The position numbers were made by a program, and so were the translations under genes. Positions 34,227 to 44,758 of a DNA stretch of 64,000 bases are shown one piece after another; position 1 is the first letter of the stretch; each line of letters opens with the position of its first letter. This DNA comes from Orobanche coerulescens (Eukaryota > Streptophyta > Magnoliopsida > Lamiales > Orobanchaceae): the NCBI GenBank assembly GCA_033398695.1, contig CM065804.1:33473001-33537000 (forward strand), given 5' to 3'. Below the pieces are notes generated by a model. That model worked only from the letters and a program-made list of their open reading frames with translations. It had not been told where the DNA came from and made no database searches.

Positions 34227-36607
34227 TGTAATACTCGAGATTTCTGTTATGTATTTAGAACTTGTGACATTGTTATTGTTGCACTTTTATCTGAGTATTA
34301 TTCTCCGTATTTCATAATCCGATGTTGTTGAACGTATGATTTCATGAATGTGATGAAAATTGTGATTCTGCGCATGTAGCGCACGCTATCGACTATGTGT
34401 AGCGTACGCTAAGTTGGATCCATAGCGCACGCTGTGCATGACCTTAGCGCGCGCTATACGTAGTCAGCATGATTGAGACGTGGGGTAGGTGAGATCAGGC
34501 TGGGGATCTTGGTCGGATTGTGTCGGGATGAACCTGGACGGCTTTCGGGAAAAGCCAAGTCAACGCCTTAGCGCACGCTACTGACATGAGAATAGCGCAC
34601 GCTAAGTGCTGAGTACAGTGAAGTCAGTGAGCCGTTAGCGCACGCTACGAGCATGGACTAGCGCGCGCTAATAACCATTTCCTATAAATAGGACAGCATC
34701 TTTTTCGTAATTTCAGTTCTTTCTTCTCCCACATCTGAATCCTTATACTTAGAGTATTACTCTCTACATCCTAAACACTTCATATCAGCATCCTAGCTCG
34801 TGTTGAAGATTGTAGATCATTGAGGATTGGTGTTCAAGCCTTCGATGTTGGATTGCTTCGATTTCCTCCTTGTTCTTCACCACTTTGAGGTAGGTGATTC
34901 TTCACCAATACTAGTAGTGTTCTAAAGGACGTTTGATCATGTTTTACTAGTCAGTTATTTCGTTTATAATTGAACATCACGTGTTAGAAGGATAGTTTTG
35001 ACGTATCGGCACTTATTCTTCGTATAATCCTTTGAACCTTTTTAGTATATGGACTCCTAATCATATTATGTATCTTCAAACCGATCATGACCAGTATATG
35101 AAGATTACCTAGTTCGTATGTTTTACGTAAGGAATCATATGTTTTGGGACTTGGAATAAACGGAACTTAGAATATTTTCTTGAAGATCAAGATGAATGAT
35201 GGTGTAGTGATGATGATACGTATCCTTGTATCTCGTAGTCGTTTAATCCGTATAGAACTTTCACAAACCTTATGAGCATGATATGCACGGGGATGACATG
35301 TATTATCACCATAGAATTCATGAGTTCATCACCATTAGATCTAGTTTTCCGCCAGTAGTAATCTGCCATGCACGGTTAGCGCACGCTAACATACGTAAGT
35401 TAACGTGCGCTATCGGGGATAAGCTAACGCACGCTACGTTTGGTACGTAACGTACGTTATGATATCAGCCGAGTCAGTCGGCTGGTCAGAGAGAACTGTT
35501 AGTCCATGGCTAGCGTACGCTAGGCTTAGACGATAGCGTACGCTAACAGGCAGGCTTAGCGCACGTTACGTAGAGTATGTAGCGTACGCTAAGTGGTTCA
35601 GGCAGATTGTATATTTTGAGCTTTTGGCCGTAGACCAAATTGTTAGGCCATCGTTTGACTTGAGATGATTTGTATATCATTTCTTTTGTTAAGGTTCGAG
35701 CTTGCTACGTTGATCGAAGGAGGCGGCCTTCGAGTGTGTTGAGATCATTGAAGTGTCTCGTTCTTGCCACCTTCGAGGCAAGTATCATAATATGTTAATA
35801 TTGGTATTTTGAGCATACGTGTGATTATTCATGTTGTTGAACATGAGATTTATTTCGTTGAATTGTCATGATATTCGTTATCTAGTGTTGTATGTTCATG
35901 TTGATGGACATGGCGATTTGGCATATATGTATGCATGAGTTATGTTGTGTTTGTTGTGCGATCTATGCTGAGGGCGCTGGATCGGATGTCCACCTCGTGT
36001 TGGTCCGACGGGATCATCTTGGGATCTAGGCTGAGGGCGTTGGATCATTGGACGGGTTATTTCCACCTCGTGTTGGTCCGACGGGATCATCTTGGGATCT
36101 ATGCTAAGGGCGCTGGATCATTGGAATACCCATGCTGTGTTAATGGAATCTTGTGGATTCGCATTATCGGATTCCGGTAGCGGAAGTCCGTGTGGTGTAT
36201 CTTGTTATGTATTGTTGATGAATATTTGATTTGTTTAAATGATACTTGTACTAGCATCGTTTTGCTAACCCCTTCGGGGGTGGACATTTGTTTTGATGTT
36301 CAGGTAGCCGAGGAGCAGGGAAACAGCCACAGTACCGACGTGACGACGAAGGGGTTCAGTGATTTTTGATGTTGTTGGTGATTTGTTTTCTTGGTTTTAT
36401 TTTAGTACTCGAGTACGCGTGTCTTATTAATATCATTTCGATATGGTTGTATTAATTACTCGTTGAACCAGTTGTACGGTTTTGTAAACTTGAATTTCCG
36501 TGATATTGATGTTCTTTATTTACACTTCTTTTAAAAATTATCCTTGTAAATCCTTACTTAAAGGGTTTACGGTGCTGTAATTATTCCGAATATCTCGGGG
36601 TGTTAAA
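34227..36607 (+). repeat. Element E 3' LTR
   Basis: 2381 bp, the same length as the 5' LTR and collinear with it at an offset of 7284. It contains the same arrays (34377-34669, 35377-35591), TATA box (34683) and terminal stem. It ends TGTTAAA and is followed by TSD CATCA. Confidence 0.95.
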
Positions 36608-36612
36608 CATCA

Positions 36613-37560
36613 TTCATCATTCATCTTATAATTTTCCATTTTTTGTAAACTTTTCTTTTTGTGTGAAGAACACACTTGTGTTCTTGAGTGATCTTTGTAA
36701 GTGTGGTATAGTATATGTTGTTCAGAGAGTTTATTGCTTCTATCTCCTTTATCTACTAAGGGAGTTAGGATCAATTCTTTCTCTTGATTCAACTAAAAAT
36801 GACCACAAAAGCTTGTAATATGTGTAATAAACCCTTCATGGGCTAAGTAATCTTTAGTTGGGATTATAAACAAGGTTAGTCATGTTATTTATATTTGTAT
36901 AAAGATCTATTGTGAATTACTTATTATTGTGTGTGATTTTCATTGTTTTAACAATCTTTATTTATTTGGCCAATAAATGACGATATTTATGGTCTTCATA
37001 TGTTTCGAAAGAAAATATGTTTGATTAGATCAAATGATCTTCACTCTAAGTTGTTCTAGGGGATAGAAATATACCCCTAGTCCTTAGGTGATTCTTTGAG
37101 TTATTTTCATAAATCCTAATGCTATGTATTAAAGGCAATCAACATAGAAATATAGTGGATTGATTCAATATGTAAGGGACGTTTTATAGTTCGAAAGAGA
37201 AACCGTCTTTTTAAGAAAAATCGAATCTACACAACATAATAAGTAAATTCATCTTATGATCTCCAATACATCTTTTATAACTAATGACGAACTAAGTTTG
37301 TAATCCCAACTATTTCATTTTATCGATAATCAATCTATTATAACATTAGAACTAATATTGTAATTTCTTTGCAATTATTAAACCAAACTTTTTAATTGTG
37401 TGTTTCACTCATCTTAAGTATCTATAAAAATAGACTAATAGTGTATAATTCAAATTATAACCAAACTTTCTTGTGGGATCGATAAACCGGACTCAAAAAG
37501 TCCACTTTACTACTTGATACGATATCGTGCACTTGCGATAGTTACACTAAAAGCGTGTCA
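36613..37560 (+). mobile_element. Left LTR of element H, second part
   Basis: This continues the H LTR after the E insertion; its first 100 bases match 41445-41544 of the right LTR. The LTR end is placed at ...GCGTGTCA (37560), seven bases before the PBS. Total H LTR length without E is about 1.56 kb. No coding signal is seen in these 950 bases. Confidence 0.8.
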
Positions 37561-37803
37561 AGTTTTTGGCGCCGTTGCCGGGGAAGTATAAGTTATATTT
37601 GAAATCTTACATTGTAAACTATTTTTATAGGTACAAATTTCTCGACGTTGTAACTTAGTACTCAATTGTGTTTGTCCGGTCAAGTGGCGGATAACGGTAC
37701 TCCGTGACTATTAAAGTCGGATTTTTCAGTTTCCCACAACAACTGATATTTGTAGATATTTTATTCAATTATTTTCATTATCTTTTTATTTTTGTTTTTT
37801 ATC

Positions 37804-38256
37804 ATGGACGAAACATTGTTTAAAATTGAAAAAAGATTTCCCTTTCTAAGCAAAAATGCAATTTTAAAAATTTACAAGACAAGGCTTGAAAGGATGAGGT
37901 TGCTTATGAATAAAAGCATACCTTTTGACATAAGATTCATTATCGAAGCCAAAGTAAGAATAGAAGGTGAATTCACAGAAACACCAACTAGATTTTTACC
38001 AGGGCTTGGAAAAAGTTCATATGCCAAGAAACGACGAGCAAAGATGCTAGCCGTTTGCTATAAATGTGCTAGATGGAACTGTAATGCAAAATGTCGATCT
38101 TTAGGAATTCCATCTACAAACAGAGAAGATAAAATTCAGTTCATTAATGATGGTCTGAATAAGGAGAATTTAGATAATATCGAAATTTCTCTTGACACGC
38201 ATCCTAGTGGACTTGTATATTACGAATTCAATGTTTGTGGAATAAATTCAAACTGA
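37804..38256 (+). CDS. Carlavirus-like cysteine-rich nucleic-acid-binding protein (endogenous copy)
   Basis: 150 codons, uninterrupted, ATG at 37804; an upstream in-frame extension from 37792 has no ATG. The centre carries GKSSYAKKRRAK (about residues 69-80), then a compact Cys cluster C85-x2-C88-x4-C93-x3-C97, then GIPSTNREDKIQFINDG. A basic patch directly before the cluster, followed by a GI...N...FI..G tail, is the layout of the small 3'-proximal NABP/CRP of carlaviruses (Betaflexiviridae). Those proteins bind nucleic acid; some suppress RNA silencing or act on host transcription. The first 65 and last 35 residues are not recognised. It could instead be an unrelated zinc-binding protein. 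The intact frame in an otherwise decayed neighbourhood is notable. Family assignment is by motif only. Confidence 0.6.
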   Translation: MDETLFKIEKRFPFLSKNAILKIYKTRLERMRLLMNKSIPFDIRFIIEAKVRIEGEFTETPTRFLPGLGKSSYAKKRRAKMLAVCYKCARWNCNAKCRSLGIPSTNREDKIQFINDGLNKENLDNIEISLDTHPSGLVYYEFNVCGINSN

Positions 38257-38566
38257 ATATGAACGTCTTGGGAATCTGACGTTAAAAGACCCTGTTTGCC
38301 AATTTGTAAGAAAATTGGATGGGAAGCTTCTCCCCGACTCATAGAAGGCGTTTAGGCCGTTTCTGAACGTAAAATCAGAGGAAGATGTGAGCCACAATCA
38401 CAACTACTGTACATACGCGTAAGTATCTTTTATTTTTGTCGTGTGGTGAGATTTTACGAATAAAAATGTGATACGCGATAAAAGCTTTCATTATTCTATT
38501 GAGTAGTTGAAGCACAATCAAACGCAATCACAAACTTGTTAAACAATTTTTACCTTCTTTTTCTTC

Positions 38567-38659
38567 TATAAATAAACTTTCTACTGGTTTCTTTCATTCA
38601 TCCCTCAAACTTGCACTTTTCTCTGTTTCTCTCTAAAAAAATTTTTTTTCTTTTCAAAA
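38567..38659 (+). promoter_or_regulatory. Possible promoter and leader of the LOG-like gene
   Basis: CTATAAATAAAC (from about 38568) lies about 92 bases before the ATG at 38660. A CT-rich, then A/T-rich leader follows, like many plant 5' UTRs. It may let the cargo gene be transcribed apart from the LTR. It is a match by eye only. Confidence 0.4.
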
Positions 38660-39284
38660 ATGGAGTCATCATTTTTAATAAAAAAATTTAACACAATATG
38701 CATTTTTGGTGGAGCTAATTCTGGAAAAGAGGCATGCTTTAGGAGAAAAATGCATTCATGTAGTTTACGGAGGAGGAAGTCTAGGATTAATGGGACGAGC
38801 TGCTGCTTCTGCCTATATGGAAGGAGTAAGAGTGTTGGGAATAATTCCAAAACCTCTGGCTGAAAGTAAAATCACCGGGTCAACTATTGGAGATGAGTTT
38901 AGATCTGTGAATATGCAAGATCGCATAACTCACATGATAAATAATTCTGGCGCCTTTATCACCCTTCCCGGTGGTTTTGGCACCCTTGAGGAACTTTTTC
39001 ATGTGGTTACCAGAGCCCAGCTAAATGTTCATCAAAAACCAATAGGTGTGCTTAATGTCAATGGTTTCTTTGATGGTTTACTGTCTTTCATCGATTACTC
39101 TGCTGAAAAGGGCTTTATTTCCGAGCGTGCAAAACGAATCATAGTCGTTGCAACAACACCAGAAGAACTAATCAAAAAACTCAATGAATTTGTTCCTCAA
39201 CCAGATCCAGCTCTAGCTAAAATTGTCTGGGTAGAAGATTTTACCGTGAGAAAACGAAAAGTGGATTCATTCCTCTCTCTTTGA
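38660..39284 (+). pseudogene. LOG-like: LOG-like cytokinin riboside 5'-monophosphate phosphoribohydrolase, intronless, frame break near N terminus
   Basis: LOG enzymes release active cytokinin bases from cytokinin nucleotides in the plant cytosol. The start at 38660 reads MESSFLIKKFNTICIFGGANSGKE. After about 38731 the family match moves to the frame of 38706-39284: VVYGGGSLGLMGRAAASAYMEG, GIIPKPL, VNMQDRITHM, the signature PGGFGTLEEL (from 38967), VVTRAQLNVHQKPIGVLNVNGFFDGLLSFID and the C terminus through 39284. The distance between SGK and VYGGGS is about eight codons shorter than usual, so an out-of-frame deletion of roughly 25 bases is likely. Otherwise the length is normal. Plant LOG genes are normally multi-exon; this copy has no introns, so it probably derives from spliced mRNA. 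It sits on the H sense strand about 400 bases after the virus-like ORF. Confidence 0.8.
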
Positions 39285-40816
39285 TAACCCATGTCGGACA
39301 TCTTGTATTTTTACTTTCTGTCGTGTGTAATAATCGTGCTAAATGATGGCAGCTTAAGAAGTTTCTTCTTGATCTCTTGACGCGCATCTATTCGCGATTT
39401 ATGTATTGTTATTTTATTACTGTAATGTTTATTGTGTGTTTTTTATAAAAACTTTGATGGCAGCGTAAGGCGACTCTTCGGACTTTCTTGATGCGCATCT
39501 TAAAAATTGTGTTATACTTACGAGTATATTTTATTTTATTTTGTTGTGTGCCTCGTATATTTATTCTCAGACATCAACTTTCTTAACAGGGAGTATTCTG
39601 CTTTTCTGCATTGATTTTTATTTTTTTTATTTTTAAACTGAGGACAGTTTTATTTTCAAGTTTGGGGTGGTTTGTTTAATTATTTTGGTGTGTTTTGATT
39701 GATTTGGTTATTTGCCTTAATTATATATATATATATATAGTAATTTGATTTTTGAGATTTCTAGATCTGGCCATAACACCAATAAATTAGCTATATACAA
39801 GCTTCTTAAATCGTTTTAACCAGTAAAAAAAATTGTATATTCCAAAATTTTTGAGCCTTAATCTCTCTTTCCAAGCCTTGTAATTATCATATAAAATCGA
39901 GTCATTCGTTACCTTGAGAAAAGAAGAATCAATTGGTTGATGAAAAATAAAACTGAAATTTACTTAATTTGTGGAGTTTTTGATTTTTCATGCTTAAATA
40001 AAAATGATTTTCTCGCAAAATTCTATTCCCTAAAAAAAAAAGGAGTCATTGGTGAAAAGAGCTACACGTTAGCAAATAACGGTGTGAAATCTAACACCTA
40101 AAAAAATAAATGACGAAAAGGAGAAGTGTTGAGCAGCAACAGCTGCCTAATTTTGGAAGTCTTAAATTTTGTGAAAAATAAAGGACTAACCATTGTTGGT
40201 GCGTAGCTGCCGTCTCAGAAAAATTGGTGAAAAGAGCTACACGTTAGCAAATAACGGTGTGAAAGCTATCACCTTTTTACGAAAAGAAAAATAATGAGAT
40301 AGAAATTGTGTTAGTGAAAAGAGCTACACGTTAGCAAATAACGGTGTGAAAGCTATCACTAAAAGGGATGTAGTTTATGATCAGATTTGAATTAATTAGC
40401 AGCTGAATTTCAATACACTCAATTTTGTGAAAATCACAATATTTGATGACGCCAATAAAATTCTTCTTCATATTGAGTCGAAAAATAAACGAGTGATCGA
40501 GAGCAACCATTAAAGGGAGTCGTGTGTATCACGAGTGGGAAAGAAATAATCAACTTATTGGGGGGAAACCTTACATTTTGGAATTACAAAATAAAAACCG
40601 TGTTTTAACTTTAAAAACATTAGTAGATTTATTTTGAATCTTGATTCATTTCTATCTACTGTATAAAGCTGGTTGTTGTTTATTAATGGCATTTTGATCT
40701 CCTTTTCTCTTTTTATATTTTAATTTATGTGTGTATTAATTTTCTTATTTTTGTTTTTTTTTTTTTTTTTTGGAGTGTGAATAATAAAGAGTCTTGCTCG
40801 GGACTAGCAAGAATTC
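39285..40816 (+). other. Element H 3' non-coding region
   Basis: 1.5 kb of AT-rich sequence without a credible ORF. It holds a ~40-bp imperfect direct repeat (GATGGCAGCTTAAGAAG... near 39343 and GATGGCAGCGTAAGGCG... near 39457), a PPT-like AAGTTTGGGGTGG near 39658, a TA run at 39723-39738, three hairpin repeats (40051-40359) and a T tract at 40750-40770. Confidence 0.6.
40051..40359 (+). repeat. Three copies of a ~48-bp hairpin-forming repeat
   Basis: GGTGAAAAGAGCTACACGTT followed by AGCAAATAACGGTGTGAAA and then CTATCACC lies at 40051-40098, 40226-40273 and 40313-40359. ACACGTTA and TAACGGTGT can pair across the GCAAA loop, and outer GGTGA/TCACC ends can extend the stem. The copies are nearly identical although the sequence between them differs. 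Confidence 0.8.
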
Positions 40817-40829
40817 AAGTTTGGGGGTG

Positions 40830-41544
40830 TGATAAGTGTCAGTTTTGTACACTTATCCATAGTTTGTATCGATAAAATTCACCCATAATTGAGCTAGTCT
40901 ACTCATTTTTTGCTTTTAATTTATTAGTTTTAATAATTTTATTTTTATCGGATGATGATCGGATTAAATAACTGAATTACTCAAGAAACAACATGTTTAA
41001 TAAATATGAAATTTATTGAATTTTGATATATTCATGTTGTAGGGCTTTCCGAGATGAATTCGGCAGTCTTTCCGGATTCAAAATCAGAGTTATATATCAA
41101 AAGTTATCATCCGAAGAAGATCTGGGGCAAAAACGCAAAGTCTGAGAAATTCTGGGCCGAAAACGTAACTATCCAAGCTTCAAATGAGCAAATTTACGAA
41201 GCCACGTTACGGCCGTAACATTCAGGAGTTACGGCCGTAAGTCACCCTTGTTACGGCCGTAACTCCTGAATGTTACGGCCGTAACTCTTGACAGATTGCT
41301 ATGATTTGTCTAATTTTTTATACTTTTTATGTATTATTGAGGGGATGGCTGGCATTGATCCGATCTAATGTAATAATGCTGGAGTTTTGGAGCTATTAGA
41401 TGACTTTAGGTGTATAAATAGACCCCTTAGATCCTTCATCATTCATCATTCATCTTATAATTTTCCATTTTTTGTAAACTTTTCTTTTTATGTGAGGAAC
41501 ACACTTGTGTTCTTGAGTGATCTTTGTAAGTGTGGTATAGTATA
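40830..41544 (+). mobile_element. Right LTR of element H, truncated by M1
   Basis: It repeats 26331-26942 plus 36613-~36712, including the four perfect 22-bp-spaced TTACGGCCGTAA dyads (41207-41284) and TATAAATAG near 41413. It stops at ...GTATAGTATA, where M1's LTR begins. The remaining ~850 bp of this LTR lie beyond M1, outside the window. Confidence 0.85.
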
Positions 41545-44416
41545 TGTAACAGCCCAAAAACAGTGGCTATTACAGTGTCGTGGACCCCTACCGGGACCCA
41601 CCAGGCGAATATCACAATATACATTTAAAAATCTGACAACGTGGCACCGTACCACAATATTTATCAAAACCCCGGTATGGAGTATGAGTTATTCATGTCT
41701 TTAAATACGAACAAACATACACAGGATCCAAATTTGGTACAGACCATATGACGATGGGCAGTACCTAACAAATTTTAGTACATTCATCCGACACAAAATA
41801 AAATGAAAGTCACAATAAAACATAACCGAACAACCAAAAGACTTGGGCCCCCCGAAATAGCATACTTCAGAATCCTCCGTCGCCGTTGTGCTCCTCCTGT
41901 GCCTTGCCCTTTCCTCGCCCTGAAATACAAGTATTTCGCCCCAAACCACAGGGTCAGCTATACATAATAATGATTCTCATGACATTATACAATTCATATA
42001 TATATACTAATCTCAAAGAAAACCACTGACTACTGAATATACCCCGAAGGCGTATAAACAATCAGTCCCAACTGTCGAACATAACCAAATATACGAACGA
42101 CCATATACTATGGCTCAAGACGGACGTCACAGTACGCCCGATCCGGAAATGTGTCCGTGCACATGTCCACCCCGTATACGGAATCCAGAATATACGTGGG
42201 ACAATGTACCTAATTAGCCTCACGAACTACGTTTCGTGTGCACGATCTAAATGCGGAAAACCTCCACGCATGATCATCAAGTGCCCGGCTAAAAATCCTA
42301 CACATAACCAATCGGCGCGCAGATATGACTCCAGAGATGTCACGATACAACATGACAACGAAACTCAACGAATTACACTTTTACCAAGGAATCGAGCAAC
42401 TCACCGAAGTGTCAACAAAGCTCAAAAGGACTAACGGTAACAAGGACGGTAATTTCGGGTATATCATCCCCAACACCATGACAATACGATCAAGGGTATC
42501 ACCATATCATGAATCATAGATTATCAGAACATTTCATACACACGAAACGCATAATAATCACAAGAATTCAACCATCATTATAACCAAGCAAGATAACTTG
42601 CCTCAATTCCGTAGATGAATAATCCTTCTTTGAATGGTCAAACGAACGGTATCCTCGTCTAACAATACTCACGTGAACAAGCAACCTTGAATGAAATGTA
42701 ATTCATTCAACAACACATTCGTACGATAATGGTATTATTACATAAATAATATTCGTAAATTTACTTGAATAAATCAATCATTCTATTGATCATTTTAATG
42801 TTCTTATTACAAATCATCGTATGTTTATCATGTTCATTCACATATTCTAACCTTAATGTCAAATACTTGATGTCTAGTTTATTATCAATGTAATATCGTG
42901 AAAATATCTTTTCAAATCATCGACACTTCCAATTACGATATAAGTTTGTGTTTAATTACGTTCTTTCATTATTTTACCAACGATTACATTCAAAACTTGA
43001 TTACTATATGAAACATAAGTTTAAGTTTTTAGTGAACTAAGAACATCATCTTAATTTACGTCTCTTAACACGCACGGATTAATGAAATGGAATTCGGCTA
43101 CTCATCTACCGCATTTGTATCATCATATTCAACACAATCCTCTTAAGAACATTATCAACCTATTAATGTAGTGATTACCACTCTTTAACGAAATCGATTA
43201 ATTTGAACATATGAAGATTACAACTTCCTTCTATCAACATCCATTGTTTTACTTTGAAGAATTTATTAAAAGCCTAGTTATATCATTGGATACTTGAAAT
43301 TTTTGAAGTAACTTCATCCCATCTAGCGAAGATCATCTTCAAAGGTCATGGTTCCATACTACCTTCAAGAATCAATAGAATGTTCAAGACAAATTTAACA
43401 TTTCTCACTTTTAATCATTAAGGATATCATCCCTAACATGTTCCTAGTGTTGAGACTATAATCAACTTCCGATTATCATGTTATACATCAGGTTTTATGT
43501 ATATCATTATCAACACAATCACATTATGAAGTTATTACATCAAGAAGTAACACTAATACCTTCAATGTTAATCTTCACATAGTTTGAGCATGATTCAATT
43601 AACTTATCATGTTTGCACTAGCTTAAACTAACATTATGTGAAGTATTTATCTACTAACATCATCATAAGCATGGAATTGATATGAGTTAAAGAAATACCA
43701 ACCTTAAAATGAAGAACAACACCAACACTTCAAGGGATACACTTCAATCTCTAACTCTCCAAGTCACCAATCAAGTGCTGAAGCTCCAACACAAGTTAGA
43801 AAGGTTTAGAAACGAAGTTGGAAGGGAAAGGAATCGTTCCTCAGTTGGGAGGTTGAAAAGGGTCGAGTAGGAAGTGAATGGCAAGTCATACTTTTAAAAT
43901 CTGAACTCGGCATTATGTACGTTAACGAACGTGGTTAACGTACGTTATAGCCCTTACGTACGTAATCTTATGATCATTACGTACGTAACCAATTTCATCA
44001 GATCTTACTGCCTCAAAACACGTAATTCGTTACGTACGTAACTATGTAGCTATTACGTACGTAATAGTCGTTGACTTGGCTGTCGCGATCGACTCCCGAC
44101 CACCGACCCCCGCTCGGCCCCACCCACCGAAAGGCGGACTGCTGGAGGATCTTCCGCATTACGTACGTTAACGTATTGATGTTACGTACGTAAGGCGACA
44201 TACATAGCGTACGTTATCAAGACAGGTTAACGTACGTTAAGTACTATAACAAGCATAAATGGAATTCTCCCAATATCACCCAACAACTAATATAGTATGA
44301 ATGACCATGAATCCAACTTAACATAATTCGTCGATACTTGCTACAACATCACAGATATGGTGCGAAAACACTTAACTTAAATCATGAAATACAAGATTAA
44401 AGGCGAGGGTATTACA
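41545..44416 (-). mobile_element. 3' LTR of minus-strand Tekay element M1 (2872 bp)
   Basis: On the plus strand it reads TGTAACAGCC...GGTATTACA, the inverse of TGTAATACC...GGCTGTTACA. The terminal stem GTGGACCCC/GGGACCCAC lies at 41580-41601 and the conserved 200-bp block near 42110-42300. The PPT in the inverse strand is at 44418-44429. It belongs to the same broad group as family B but has diverged at its ends. Confidence 0.9.
43890..44239 (-). promoter_or_regulatory. Phased palindrome array of M1 LTR
   Basis: Dyads (plus-strand starts) are at 44228, 44205, 44182, 44159; 44053, 44030; and 43977, 43954, 43936, 43913. Steps are 23 bp, except the group gaps and one 18-bp step. That gives the same 4-2-4 order with an 18-bp step in the last group as in A and D. 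A TATA-like TTTTAAAAG on the minus strand (43891-43899) starts 25 bases after the last dyad. Confidence 0.72.
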
Positions 44417-44471
44417 TACTCCCCCCTTAAAAGGAGTTTTGTCCCCGAAACTAAGGGGTAAACAGTTCGGG

Positions 44472-44723
44472 CTATTTCTCTCGCATGCTATCTTCAGTCT
44501 CCCACGTAGCTTCCTCGACTCCATGTCTCGACCACTGAATTTTTAATAAGGGAATCGTCTTGTTCCTCAGCTCTTTAATTCTTCTCTCGAGTATCTGCAC
44601 AGGCCGTTCTTCATACGAATGGTCGTCGGCTATTTCGACCTCGTCGAATTGAATAACGTGACTTGGATCAGCAACATACTTCCTTAACTGAGATACATGG
44701 AATACGTTGTGAATCCGGCTCAA
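44472..44723 (-). pseudogene. M1 integrase tail with chromodomain-like end
   Basis: 83 codons: VFHVSQLRKYVADPSHVIQF, EERPVQILERRIKELRNKTI, then LLKIQWSRHGVEEATWETEDSMREK. A TAG replaces the Tyr that precedes PELF in M2 and E, so the chromodomain end loses only a few residues. The 3' LTR lies 55 bases downstream. Confidence 0.85.
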
Positions 44724-44758
44724 AGCTGGTGGTAATGCTAAACGATAGGCTAGGTCGC

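Larger units (their letters stand above)
26943..36607 (+). mobile_element. Element E: complete Tekay-type LTR retrotransposon (9665 bp)
   Basis: LTRs 26943-29323 and 34227-36607 are both 2381 bp. The TSD is CATCA (26938-26942 and 36608-36612), confirmed by the empty site in H's right LTR near 41440. PBS TGGTATCGGAGC is at 29329-29340 and PPT AGGAAGGAAGGA at 34215-34226. By eye the LTRs differ at about 40 positions (near 1.7%), so this is the youngest complete element here. Its gag-pol is almost collinear but has several frame breaks, so it would need help in trans unless these are sequencing errors. The last LTR base pair set reads TGTTAAA rather than TGTTACA. Confidence 0.95.
37561..40829 (+). 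mobile_element. Element H internal region (3.3 kb, tRNA-Asp PBS, no gag-pol)
   Basis: PBS TGGCGCCGTTGCCGGGGA (37567-37584) is complementary to the 3' end of plant tRNA-Asp, the site used by Athila-like Ty3/gypsy elements. PPT AAGTTTGGGGGTG is at 40817-40829. Between them there is no gag, protease, RT, RNase H or integrase. Instead there are two unrelated genes (37804-38256 and 38660-39284) and about 1.5 kb of AT-rich non-coding sequence with three hairpin repeats. H is therefore a non-autonomous retrotransposon carrying cargo genes. Confidence 0.85.

Noticed and set aside
37792..37803. An upstream start for the CRP-like ORF
   Set aside because: The codon at 37792 is TTG. The first ATG in frame is at 37804 and no similarity supports the extra residues.
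38660..39284. LOG-like gene as an ordinary host gene locus
   Set aside because: It lies between the PBS and PPT of element H, has no introns and carries a frame break, so it is better read as captured cargo.
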